A stretch of 24,683 nucleotides of DNA from Rhodoferax sp. (GTDB taxonomy: Bacteria > Pseudomonadota > Gammaproteobacteria > Burkholderiales > Burkholderiaceae_C). Below are positions 7,271 through 13,506 of the stretch, piece after piece. Under the pieces are notes generated by a model. The model was given only the letters and a program-made list of their open reading frames with translations, had not been told where the DNA came from and made no database searches. The position numbers were made by a program, and so were the translations under genes. How positions within the stretch are numbered: the first letter of the stretch is position 1; the number at the start of each line of letters is the position of its first letter. The DNA lies in contig JARXAU010000048.1 of assembly GCA_029865675.1 (NCBI GenBank), positions 1-24,683 on the forward strand. Reading direction: 5' to 3'.

Positions 7271-7618
7271 TCAGCGCAAAACCTCGCAGGCTTTGAAGCC
7301 ACCAGCAATGTATCTGGCATTGGTATAGCCCATTTGGCGCAAAGTATTCGCAGACAAAGCGCCTCGGTTGTTGGCATTGCAGCAGCACAAAACGATGGTG
7401 TTGAAGTCAGGTACGACCCCTTCAATGTTCATCTCAAGCTTGCCACGGCTGATGTGCAATGAACCGAGTAGGTGACCCGCGTCATGCTCCTCTTTGTCGC
7501 GGATGTCGAGCGCCACCGCGCCTTGCGCCCGTAGATTTTTGACCTGCTCAGGCGCCACGCTGGCCACTTGGGCCATGGCGACGTCGGCGAGGTGTTGGAA
7601 TTTGTCGGTATAGCCCAT
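7271..7618 (-). CDS. Rhodanese-like sulfurtransferase
   Basis: Single-domain rhodanese (115 residues), predicted to carry sulfane sulfur as a cysteine persulfide. The fold markers are visible: ALDIRDKEEHDAGHLLGSLHI (35-56), the active-site strand and loop, then ARYIAGGFKA near the end. The active-site region reads VLCCCNANNR, with catalytic Cys80 by alignment to the usual C-x(4)-R loop, preceded by two further cysteines. The usual Gly in the loop is Asn and the usual Trp after GG is replaced. An AAAGG ribosome-binding site precedes the ATG, 15 bases after cydB. It is the last gene of the leftward sulfur operon, which suggests a role in passing sulfur to or from glutathione or thiosulfate. Confidence 0.87.
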   Translation of the reverse strand: MGYTDKFQHLADVAMAQVASVAPEQVKNLRAQGAVALDIRDKEEHDAGHLLGSLHISRGKLEMNIEGVVPDFNTIVLCCCNANNRGALSANTLRQMGYTNARYIAGGFKACEVLR

Positions 7619-7633
7619 GCCAGCCTTTCAGAA

Positions 7634-8668
7634 CTAATAGCGCAGTTGGGTGGATTTGCCCCAAAACACGCGGTACGCGAAGACGGTGTAGCCGATGATC
7701 ACAGGCAACACCACCACCACACCGTAAAAGATCACCAACAAGGCCTTCGGTGAGCTGGCGGCTTGCCAGATGTTGATTTTGTCAATCACCAGCCACGGGA
7801 ACAGGCTGTAAGCCAAGCCGTAAAAAGAGAGCAAGAAAACACCCACAGTGCTGGCGAAGGGCACACCGGCTCCATATTGGTTACCCTGGGCAAAGCGGGT
7901 AGGCAACCTGGACAAGCTGCGCCAAATGACCACAAACAAGGCCAAGGTCATGACGGGAATGGGCAGCAGCATGAGCAGATTCGGAAAGCTGAACCATTTA
8001 TCGAAGATGCGCGGGCTCACCAAAGGGGTTGCTACAGAAATAGCCAGCACCCCTGCCGCGGTCAACCACAAACTGGACTTGGCCCATTCGACCGCCCGCA
8101 ATTGCAAAGCGCCTTCGGTTTTCATGATCAGCCAGCCAGCGCCCAATAAACGGTATGCAAACACCAAGCAAAAACCGATCAGGGCGCTGAACCAATACCC
8201 TGGCGCGTCTTGCCCGAAGCCGGTGATGAGCTGGCCCAACATAAAGCCTTGCGACCAAGAGGCCAGCAAAGAACCGATGTAAAAGGTTTTGTCCCACAAA
8301 GGGCGGTGGTGCGTCTTGGCCTTGACCCGAAAGTCAAACGCCACCCCGCGCAAAGACAGCGCCACGAGCATGAGCGCAACAGGCAGGTACAAAGCGCCCA
8401 AGATGACGCCGTGCGCCATGGGAAAACCCACCAACAACACGCCCACACCCAGCACCAACCAGGTTTCGTTGGCGTCCCAAAAAGGGCCGATGCTGGCGAT
8501 CATGGTGTCTTTTTGTTCTACCGAATCGGCGCTGTCGAGCAAAGCACCCACACCCAGGTCGTAGCCGTCCAAGATGACATAGGCCAGCATGGACAAGGCC
8601 ATGACCAAGGCAAAGGCCAGAGGCAGCCAACCCGCTGGGCTCATCAAGTCCACACCAAACTCATGCAT
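7634..8668 (-). CDS. cydB: Cytochrome bd-type ubiquinol oxidase subunit II
   Basis: Membrane subunit II of a bd quinol oxidase, which reduces O2 to water with electrons from quinol without a copper centre. The 344-residue protein has about eight hydrophobic helices and the family start with an early VILDGYDLGVG segment, GPFWDANETWLV and the C-terminal PVIIGYTVFAYRVFWGK. The ATG at 8668 is chosen because MHEFGVDLMSP follows an AAAGGA ribosome-binding site; longer in-frame starts lie deep inside cydA. It overlaps cydA by 8 bases, so the two subunits are translationally coupled. Its short subunit I partner places it in the cyanide-insensitive (CioB-like) branch. Confidence 0.94.
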   Translation of the reverse strand: MHEFGVDLMSPAGWLPLAFALVMALSMLAYVILDGYDLGVGALLDSADSVEQKDTMIASIGPFWDANETWLVLGVGVLLVGFPMAHGVILGALYLPVALMLVALSLRGVAFDFRVKAKTHHRPLWDKTFYIGSLLASWSQGFMLGQLITGFGQDAPGYWFSALIGFCLVFAYRLLGAGWLIMKTEGALQLRAVEWAKSSLWLTAAGVLAISVATPLVSPRIFDKWFSFPNLLMLLPIPVMTLALFVVIWRSLSRLPTRFAQGNQYGAGVPFASTVGVFLLSFYGLAYSLFPWLVIDKINIWQAASSPKALLVIFYGVVVVLPVIIGYTVFAYRVFWGKSTQLRY

Positions 8669-10010
8669 GGCGCAGTCCTTTCGCGTCGGCGCGGGCTTCA
8701 TGGCCGCCGTCCACGGCCTTTTTGGCAAGGTAGAAAACCACCGACACATACGCGCTCAGCAAGGCCATATACAAAGTGAGGTACATCGTCAAAGAAAGCG
8801 CGATGTTGCCGGCCGGCACTTGCGAGGCGGCTTGCGCCGTGGTCAGTACCCCACACACCAGCCAGGGTTGCCGACCAATTTCTGTGACGTACCAACCCGA
8901 CACCAGGGCCACCCAACCGGCAAAGGTCATGGCCACTAGCACCATGGCGGTGCCTTTTGAAAGGCTTGACTTGAATTTCAGTTCGTAACTTGCAAACCAG
9001 CTGACCGCCATCATCAGAAGCCCCATACCGACCATGATGCGAAATGCCCAAAAAACGGGGCCTACTGGCGGATGCTGGTCACCAAATTCTTTGATGCCCT
9101 TGACCTCGCCATTCCAGTCGTGGGTCAAATAGAAAGACGCCAGCTTAGGAATAGCGATTTCGTAGCGATTGGATTGCGTGGCCTGGTCAGGGATGGCGAA
9201 CAAGACCGCGGGTACGCCTTGCTGTGTTTCCCAAATGCCTTCCATCGCTGCCAGTTTGGCGGGTTGGTATTTCAATGTATTGAGGCCATGCAAGTCGCCC
9301 ACCAAGATTTGCACAGGAATCAGCACCGCTGCCACCATTACACCGGTGCGCAAAGACGCCATCACGTCTTTGGATCGGTCGTTTTTGAGCCAACGGTATG
9401 CGCTGATGCCCGCTAGCAAAAACGAACCCGTCAAGCCAGAGGCCAGCAGCATGTGCGTCATGCGGTAAGGGAAGGAGGGGTTGAAGATGACTTCGAACCA
9501 ACTGGTCACATGGGCTTGGCCATTGACCATCTCAAACCCGGCAGGCGTGTGCATCCAGGAGTTGAGCGCCAAAATCCAAAACGCCGAAGCGGTGGTACCC
9601 AAGGCCACCAACCAAGTAGCCAAGGTGTGCACGCCTTCGCTCACGCGTCCCCGGCCAAACAGCATGATGCCCAAGAAGGTGGCTTCTAAAAAGAAGGCGG
9701 TCAACACCTCGTAGGCCAACAAGGGACCAGCCACATTGCCCACCGTGTTCATAAAGCCGGGCCAATTGGTGCCAAACTGAAAGCTCATGGTGATGCCGCT
9801 CACCACACCCAAAGCAAACGTCAGGGCAAAAATCTTGACCCAAAACTGGTAGGCGTCCATCCAGTGCTGCTGACCCGTGGCTACAAATCGGGTTTTGAAA
9901 AACAACAAAAACCACCCCATGGCAATGCTGATGGTGGGAAACAAGATGTGGAAGGTGATGTTGGCGGCAAATTGCAAGCGCGCCAGTAGAAGCGGATCGA
10001 GAGCGTCCAT
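8661..10010 (-). CDS. cydA: Cytochrome bd-type ubiquinol oxidase subunit I (CioA-like)
   Basis: Haem-bearing subunit I of the bd oxidase. The 449-residue protein has RLQFAANITFHILFP with haem ligand His21 (equivalent of E. coli His19), Glu101 and Glu109 in YEVLTAFFLEATFLG, His186 in RMTHMLLAS, and the GWYVTEIGRQPW signature. The hydrophilic Q-loop is short, as in cyanide-insensitive oxidases (CioA), which are known to keep working in sulfide or cyanide. It starts 8 bases after the DUF2892 gene and lies in an operon starting with a persulfide dioxygenase. I infer that it serves respiration under sulfide stress. No gene for a small CydX-like subunit was seen. Confidence 0.95.
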   Translation of the reverse strand: MDALDPLLLARLQFAANITFHILFPTISIAMGWFLLFFKTRFVATGQQHWMDAYQFWVKIFALTFALGVVSGITMSFQFGTNWPGFMNTVGNVAGPLLAYEVLTAFFLEATFLGIMLFGRGRVSEGVHTLATWLVALGTTASAFWILALNSWMHTPAGFEMVNGQAHVTSWFEVIFNPSFPYRMTHMLLASGLTGSFLLAGISAYRWLKNDRSKDVMASLRTGVMVAAVLIPVQILVGDLHGLNTLKYQPAKLAAMEGIWETQQGVPAVLFAIPDQATQSNRYEIAIPKLASFYLTHDWNGEVKGIKEFGDQHPPVGPVFWAFRIMVGMGLLMMAVSWFASYELKFKSSLSKGTAMVLVAMTFAGWVALVSGWYVTEIGRQPWLVCGVLTTAQAASQVPAGNIALSLTMYLTLYMALLSAYVSVVFYLAKKAVDGGHEARADAKGLRHA

Positions 10011-10018
10011 GGTTTATC

Positions 10019-10231
10019 TCATTGATTGGAAGTGCCAGTCTCGGTTTTGATGGCGCAAGTGTTGAAACCAAACCATTGGTAAGGCATGCAAATGCCCACA
10101 AGTCCGGTCGCCAGTACGATCGATCCCAGCCATGCCCAAGCGCCCAGCACGCCTGTAAAGGCCAGAACGACCAGGGTCAAACCTGCCACGATGCGAAGAA
10201 TGCGGTCGATACCGCCAACGTTTTTAGTCAT
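10019..10231 (-). CDS. DUF2892 small membrane protein
   Basis: A 70-residue inner-membrane protein with the N-terminal MTKNVGGIDRILRIVAG that marks DUF2892 (YgaP-tail-like) proteins, two hydrophobic segments, and a conserved GICMPYQWFGFNTC near the end. The two cysteines in that region are typical. Relatives are often found fused to or beside rhodaneses and other sulfur genes; the exact biochemical role is not known to me. The ATG at 10231 is chosen because it opens the family motif; an upstream in-frame start would overlap trxC. It lies 29 bases after trxC and 8 bases before cydA. Confidence 0.88.
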   Translation of the reverse strand: MTKNVGGIDRILRIVAGLTLVVLAFTGVLGAWAWLGSIVLATGLVGICMPYQWFGFNTCAIKTETGTSNQ

Positions 10232-10260
10232 GAGCTTGCTTTCATTGATTGAGGGTCTTT

Positions 10261-10707
10261 TCAAGCCTTGAGCAATGCAGCGCTGACCCAACGCGCCAAA
10301 TCGGGGGCCGACATGGCCCCAGGCTGCCTGGCAATTTCACGGCCCCCCGCAAAAACCGCCAAAGTCGGAATGCTTCGAATGTTGAACTTGGCCGCCAAGC
10401 CCTGTTCGTCTTCCGTGTTCACCTTCACAAAACGGGCACGGCCATGCATGTCTTGGCTGACCTTCTCGTAAGCCGGCGCCATCATGCGGCACGGGCCGCA
10501 CCAAGGTGCCCAAAAGTCCACGACCACCGGCAAATCGCTTTTGGCGATCTGCGCGTTGAACGCAGCTTCACCCAGGTTATCGGGCTGCGCGCTGAGCAAT
10601 GCGCCGTGGCATTGGCCGCAGCCAAGCTCGGCTTGCAATTTGTCAGACGGCACGCGGTTGGTGGCCTTGCAATGGGGGCACACCAAATGCAGGGTGTTGG
10701 TATTCAT
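10261..10707 (-). CDS. trxC: Thioredoxin 2 (TrxC) with N-terminal zinc finger
   Basis: Thiol-disulfide reductant of the TrxC type. The 148-residue protein has a zinc-binding N-terminus, with CPHC (10-13) and CGQC (30-33), followed by a thioredoxin domain with the WCGPC active site (69-73) and the cis-proline in SIPTLAVF (near 114). It starts 18 bases after the blh stop and is within the leftward operon. Thioredoxins are known to reduce protein persulfides and release H2S. In this setting it likely clears persulfidated proteins or feeds the sulfur relay, an inference from context. Confidence 0.95.
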   Translation of the reverse strand: MNTNTLHLVCPHCKATNRVPSDKLQAELGCGQCHGALLSAQPDNLGEAAFNAQIAKSDLPVVVDFWAPWCGPCRMMAPAYEKVSQDMHGRARFVKVNTEDEQGLAAKFNIRSIPTLAVFAGGREIARQPGAMSAPDLARWVSAALLKA

Positions 10708-10725
10708 GGGGTGTTCACAGAGCGT

Positions 10726-11601
10726 TCAAAGGGCGTTCAACGGAATCTTGACGTAAGAGACGCCGTTGTCTTCTTGGGGTGGCAACTCGCCAGCGCGGAT
10801 GTTGATTTGCACCGCAGGCAGGATGAGCACCGGCATTTCCAGGGTGGCGTCACGCTGGGTGCGCATCGCTACGAAATCGGCTTCGCTCACGCCGTCGTGC
10901 ACATGGATGTTTTTGGCTTTTTGCTCGGCCACCGTGGTCTCAAAGTTCACCGCGCGGCCATTGGGCGGATAGTCGTGGCACATGAACAAGCGGGTCGCAG
11001 GCGGCAAGCTCAAAATCTTGCGTGTAGATGCATACAAGGTTTTGGCGTCACCACCGGGAAAGTCGCAGCGTGCGGTGCCCACATCGGGCATGAACAGGGT
11101 GTCCCCCACAAACACCGCGTCGCCAAACTGGTAGGCCACACAGGCCGGCGTATGGCCAGGCACGTACAGGGCGTGGCCGCTGAGGCCGCCCACAGAAATA
11201 GCGTCGCCCTGGGCAAACAGGTGGTCGAACTGTGAGCCGTCGGGTTTGAAGCTGGCTTCCATGTTGAAAATGCCTTTGAACACTTTTTGCACGCCGCCGA
11301 TGTGGTCGCCAATGGCAGTTTTGCCGCCCACGTGCTGCTTGAGGTAGGGTGCGGCGCTCAGGTGGTCGGCGTGGGCATGGGTTTCCAAAATCCATTCCAC
11401 CTTCAGATCGTTGGCTTTGACAAATTCGATCACCTTGTCCGCTGAGCTGTGGCTGGTGCGGCCGGACTTGGGGTCGTAGTCCAACACCGAATCAATGATG
11501 GCGCACGCCGAATCGGGTTTTTCGTAGACCACATAGGTGACGGTCCAAGTGGCTGGATCAAAGATTCCGTGAACGCGTGGGTTGGCAGTGCTTGCAGTCA
11601 T
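10726..11601 (-). CDS. blh: Persulfide dioxygenase (Blh/ETHE1-like metallo-beta-lactamase fold)
   Basis: Non-haem iron enzyme that oxidises glutathione persulfide to sulfite. The 291-residue protein has the metal motif THAHADH (His75, His77, Asp79, His80), His150 in VPGHTPACV, Asp167 in VGDTLF, MPDVGTARCDFPGG and a late CHDY. These match the Blh/ETHE1 group rather than glyoxalase II. The ATG at 11601 follows an AGGAG ribosome-binding site; a TTG at 11604 directly before it is less likely. In Xylella and Agrobacterium the Blh protein has an extra DUF442 domain at its N-terminus. Here that domain is a separate protein in the opposite operon. It is the first gene of the leftward operon, controlled from the palindromic region shared with bigR. 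Confidence 0.93.
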   Translation of the reverse strand: MTASTANPRVHGIFDPATWTVTYVVYEKPDSACAIIDSVLDYDPKSGRTSHSSADKVIEFVKANDLKVEWILETHAHADHLSAAPYLKQHVGGKTAIGDHIGGVQKVFKGIFNMEASFKPDGSQFDHLFAQGDAISVGGLSGHALYVPGHTPACVAYQFGDAVFVGDTLFMPDVGTARCDFPGGDAKTLYASTRKILSLPPATRLFMCHDYPPNGRAVNFETTVAEQKAKNIHVHDGVSEADFVAMRTQRDATLEMPVLILPAVQINIRAGELPPQEDNGVSYVKIPLNAL

Positions 11602-11632
11602 CAAAAAACTCCTGGTTAATTAAGTTGGTGAT

Positions 11633-11661
11633 AGTGTATTGACGCATAATATATTTGTCAA
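11633..11661 (-). promoter_or_regulatory. Promoter of the leftward blh-trxC-DUF2892-cydAB-rhodanese operon
   Basis: On the minus strand TTGACA (complement of 11656-11661) and TACACT (complement of 11633-11638) are separated by 17 bases, a good sigma-70 match at -35 and 4 of 6 at -10. Transcription should start about 25 bases before the blh ATG. The -35 box lies inside the right arm of the palindrome at 11637-11663. Confidence 0.7.
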
Positions 11662-11663
11662 TA
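11637..11663. promoter_or_regulatory. Candidate BigR operator palindrome
   Basis: TATTGAC at 11637-11643 and its reverse complement GTCAATA at 11657-11663 flank an AT-rich centre that is also partly symmetric (ATA at 11646-11648 with TAT at 11652-11654). It spans 27 bases with its centre at 11650. It sits between bigR and blh and covers the -35 boxes of both divergent promoters. BigR-type repressors are known to bind AT-rich inverted repeats in just such divergent regions, so assignment to BigR is inference from location and symmetry. Confidence 0.75.
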
Positions 11664-11667
11664 TAAT
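11639..11667 (+). promoter_or_regulatory. Promoter of the rightward bigR operon
   Basis: TTGACG (11639-11644) and a perfect TATAAT (11662-11667) are spaced by 17 bases, a strong sigma-70 promoter. Transcription should start near 11674, about 30 bases before the bigR ATG. The -35 box lies in the left arm of the palindrome and the -10 overlaps the end of its right arm, so a bound repressor would block it. Confidence 0.8.
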
Positions 11668-11704
11668 TTGCCAACTTCCACCAAAAAAGCCGGACCCCCC
11701 CTCT

Positions 11705-12034
11705 ATGGATACCACCACACTCGACCTTGAAAAAATGCAAACCGCAGCCGGCAATGCCTGCCGCCTGATGAAAGTGCTCTCCAACCCCGACCGCCTGATG
11801 CTGCTGTGTCAGCTGTCCCAAGGCGAAAAGCGTGTGGGCGAGTTGGAAGCAAGTTTGGGCATCGTGCAACCCACTTTGTCACAACAGCTCACGGTTTTGC
11901 GTGACGAAGCGCTGGTCACCACCCGCCGTGAGGGCAAAAACATCTACTACCAAATCGCCAGTCCGCAAGCGCTGGCGGTGATGACCGTTTTATTTGAGCA
12001 ATTTTGCGAACCACAAACAGGAGACAACACATGA
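11705..12034 (+). CDS. bigR: BigR/SqrR-type persulfide-sensing ArsR-family repressor
   Basis: Winged-helix transcription repressor of the ArsR family. The 109-residue protein has the recognition region LGIVQPTLSQQLTVLRDEALV (51-71) and the wing TTRREGKNIYYQI. Cys35 and Cys101 are 66 residues apart, the same spacing as the sensing pair Cys41/Cys107 of SqrR, which forms a tetrasulfide link with persulfides and leaves DNA. A third cysteine (Cys19) is present. The ATG at 11705 gives the normal family length, but the ribosome-binding site is poor. The stop overlaps the next ATG as ATGA. Control of its own operon and of divergent blh is inferred from the palindrome between them. Confidence 0.93.
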   Translation: MDTTTLDLEKMQTAAGNACRLMKVLSNPDRLMLLCQLSQGEKRVGELEASLGIVQPTLSQQLTVLRDEALVTTRREGKNIYYQIASPQALAVMTVLFEQFCEPQTGDNT

Positions 12035-12474
12035 ACATCGATTGGGCACATTTCACACCTTTTGCATCCCTGACGGGCGGCATTATTTTGGGGGTGGCCT
12101 CGGCTGTCTTCATCTTGATCAACGGACGCATTTTGGGCATTAGCGGCATTTTGGGCGGCTTGATGCCACCCAAGCTCGGGGATACCTTTTGGCGCATATC
12201 TTTCTTGTTGGGTCTGTTCGTCGCACCCACGGTGTTTCACGCTGTAGTGCCCGCCCCATACATCACCGCACCCCGCATTGACGCGACCGACATGATGGTG
12301 GTCATTGCCGGCTTGCTGGTGGGCATTGGCACCCGCTATGCCTCCGGTTGCACCAGCGGCCATGGCGTGTGCGGCCTGTCCCGCTTGTCTCCACGTTCAT
12401 TGGTCGCTACTCTGTCTTTCATGGGTACTGGCTTTGTCATGGTCTATGTCATGCGTCACCTCGCCATCATTTAA
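12031..12474 (+). CDS. pmpA: YeeE/YedE-family (PmpA-like) sulfur transporter half
   Basis: Small integral membrane protein (147 residues, about four helices) of the YeeE/YedE family. The signature YASGCTSGHGVCGLSRLSPRSL has the conserved cysteines that, in thiosulfate-transporting YeeE, relay the sulfur substrate through the membrane. An AGGAGA ribosome-binding site 6-7 bases upstream sets the start, which overlaps the bigR stop. It pairs with the next gene as a two-part version of the longer single-chain YeeE. Substrate (thiosulfate, sulfide or persulfide) and direction are not evident from sequence. Confidence 0.9.
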   Translation: MNIDWAHFTPFASLTGGIILGVASAVFILINGRILGISGILGGLMPPKLGDTFWRISFLLGLFVAPTVFHAVVPAPYITAPRIDATDMMVVIAGLLVGIGTRYASGCTSGHGVCGLSRLSPRSLVATLSFMGTGFVMVYVMRHLAII

Positions 12475-12484
12475 GGAAAAAATC

Positions 12485-12949
12485 ATGATTCAAAAAAACC
12501 ATATCCACCACATCGTTGAATTCATCGTCGGTCTGCTGTTTGGCATGGGTTTGATGCTCTCAGGCATGACCGATCCCAGCAAAGTCCTTGGCTTCCTCGA
12601 TTTGTTTGGCAGTTGGGACCCTTCACTGGCTTTGGTGATGGGCGGCGCCATCATGGTCGGCTTGTTTGCCTTCGCCATCGCCAAAAAACGTACCACCACC
12701 TTTTTGGGCGGCGTCTTACGTTTCCCGACCAACACAGACATCGACAAGAAACTGGTCATCGGTAGTTTGATGTTTGGCGCTGGCTGGGGCTTGGCGGGTT
12801 TTTGCCCTGGCCCTGCCCTGGTGTCGATGGCAGATGGTCAACCTAAAGCCTTGGTGTTTGTCCTCGCCATGTTGGTTGGCATGTTGGGTTTTGAATTGAT
12901 GGACCGTTTTGTCCACGCCCCCCGCAAAGCCAAAGTCAACCCCGCCTGA
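12485..12949 (+). CDS. pmpB: YeeE/YedE-family (PmpB-like) sulfur transporter half
   Basis: Partner membrane protein of 154 residues with the family pattern LLFGMGLMLSGMTDPSKVLGFLD near the N-terminus and the second-half signature GAGWGLAGFCPGPALV with one conserved Cys. The ATG at 12485 follows an AAGGA ribosome-binding site and lies 10 bases after the pmpA stop. A longer in-frame open stretch upstream overlaps pmpA and is not protein-like. Together with PmpA it supplies the two halves of a pseudo-symmetric channel, as known for the fused YeeE structure. Confidence 0.9.
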   Translation: MIQKNHIHHIVEFIVGLLFGMGLMLSGMTDPSKVLGFLDLFGSWDPSLALVMGGAIMVGLFAFAIAKKRTTTFLGGVLRFPTNTDIDKKLVIGSLMFGAGWGLAGFCPGPALVSMADGQPKALVFVLAMLVGMLGFELMDRFVHAPRKAKVNPA

Positions 12950-12972
12950 AAACCTCATTGATTGGAATCATC

Positions 12973-13506
12973 ATGGACATCAAAGCACTCACGCCCCATC
13001 TGTCGATCACGCCACAAATCTTGGTCGCCGAACTGGAGGCCGTGGCGCAGATGGGTTTCAAGGCCATCATTTGCAACCGCCCTGATGGTGAAGGTCCAGA
13101 CCAACCCAGCTTCAAAGAAATGGAGCAAGCCGCGTTGACGCTGGGTATGCAAATGCGCTACTTGCCAGCCGATGCAGGCAAAGTCAGCGATGCTGACGGC
13201 AAGACCTTTGGTGAACTGCTGGCCACCCTGCCAGGCCCTGTGTTGGCTTACTGCCGCACCGGCATGCGCTCCACCACCATGTGGGCGTTGTCGCAAGCAG
13301 GCATCACCCCTTTGCCGCAGATTTTGGAAGCCTCGAAAAAAGTGGGTTTTGACATGAAGGCCTTGGTGCAGCGCATTGCCAACGGCGGCAAAACCCCCGC
13401 CCACCAAGCCATCGGCACGGGCCTAGCCCCTGAAAGAGCGGCAATTGCCCCTGGTTTAGTGCTCAAAGGCAGCGAATGCCCGGCGCAACCTGAAATGGTC
13501 GGCTAA
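12973..13506 (+). CDS. DUF442/TIGR01244-family sulfurtransferase
   Basis: A 177-residue protein of the TIGR01244/DUF442 family, with a dual-phosphatase-like fold and a rhodanese-type active loop CRTGMR (Cys94-Arg99) in VLAYCRTGMRS. The opening MDIKALTPHLSITPQI and AIICNRPDGE are family hallmarks. In Blh proteins of other bacteria this domain is fused to the persulfide dioxygenase and passes sulfur to it. Here it is free-standing and in the divergent operon. About 60 residues follow the core and have no motif I recognise. The ATG at 12973 is chosen over a TTG at 12958; the ribosome-binding site is weak. The stop overlaps the SulP start as TAATG. Confidence 0.88.
   Translation: MDIKALTPHLSITPQILVAELEAVAQMGFKAIICNRPDGEGPDQPSFKEMEQAALTLGMQMRYLPADAGKVSDADGKTFGELLATLPGPVLAYCRTGMRSTTMWALSQAGITPLPQILEASKKVGFDMKALVQRIANGGKTPAHQAIGTGLAPERAAIAPGLVLKGSECPAQPEMVG

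Noticed and set aside
10020..12965. The 9-mer CATTGATTG occurs at 10020, 10243 and 12956, each at a gene junction of the sulfur locus.
   Set aside because: Too short and unevenly placed to call a regulatory repeat; the first copy overlaps the DUF2892 stop codon, so chance is sufficient.
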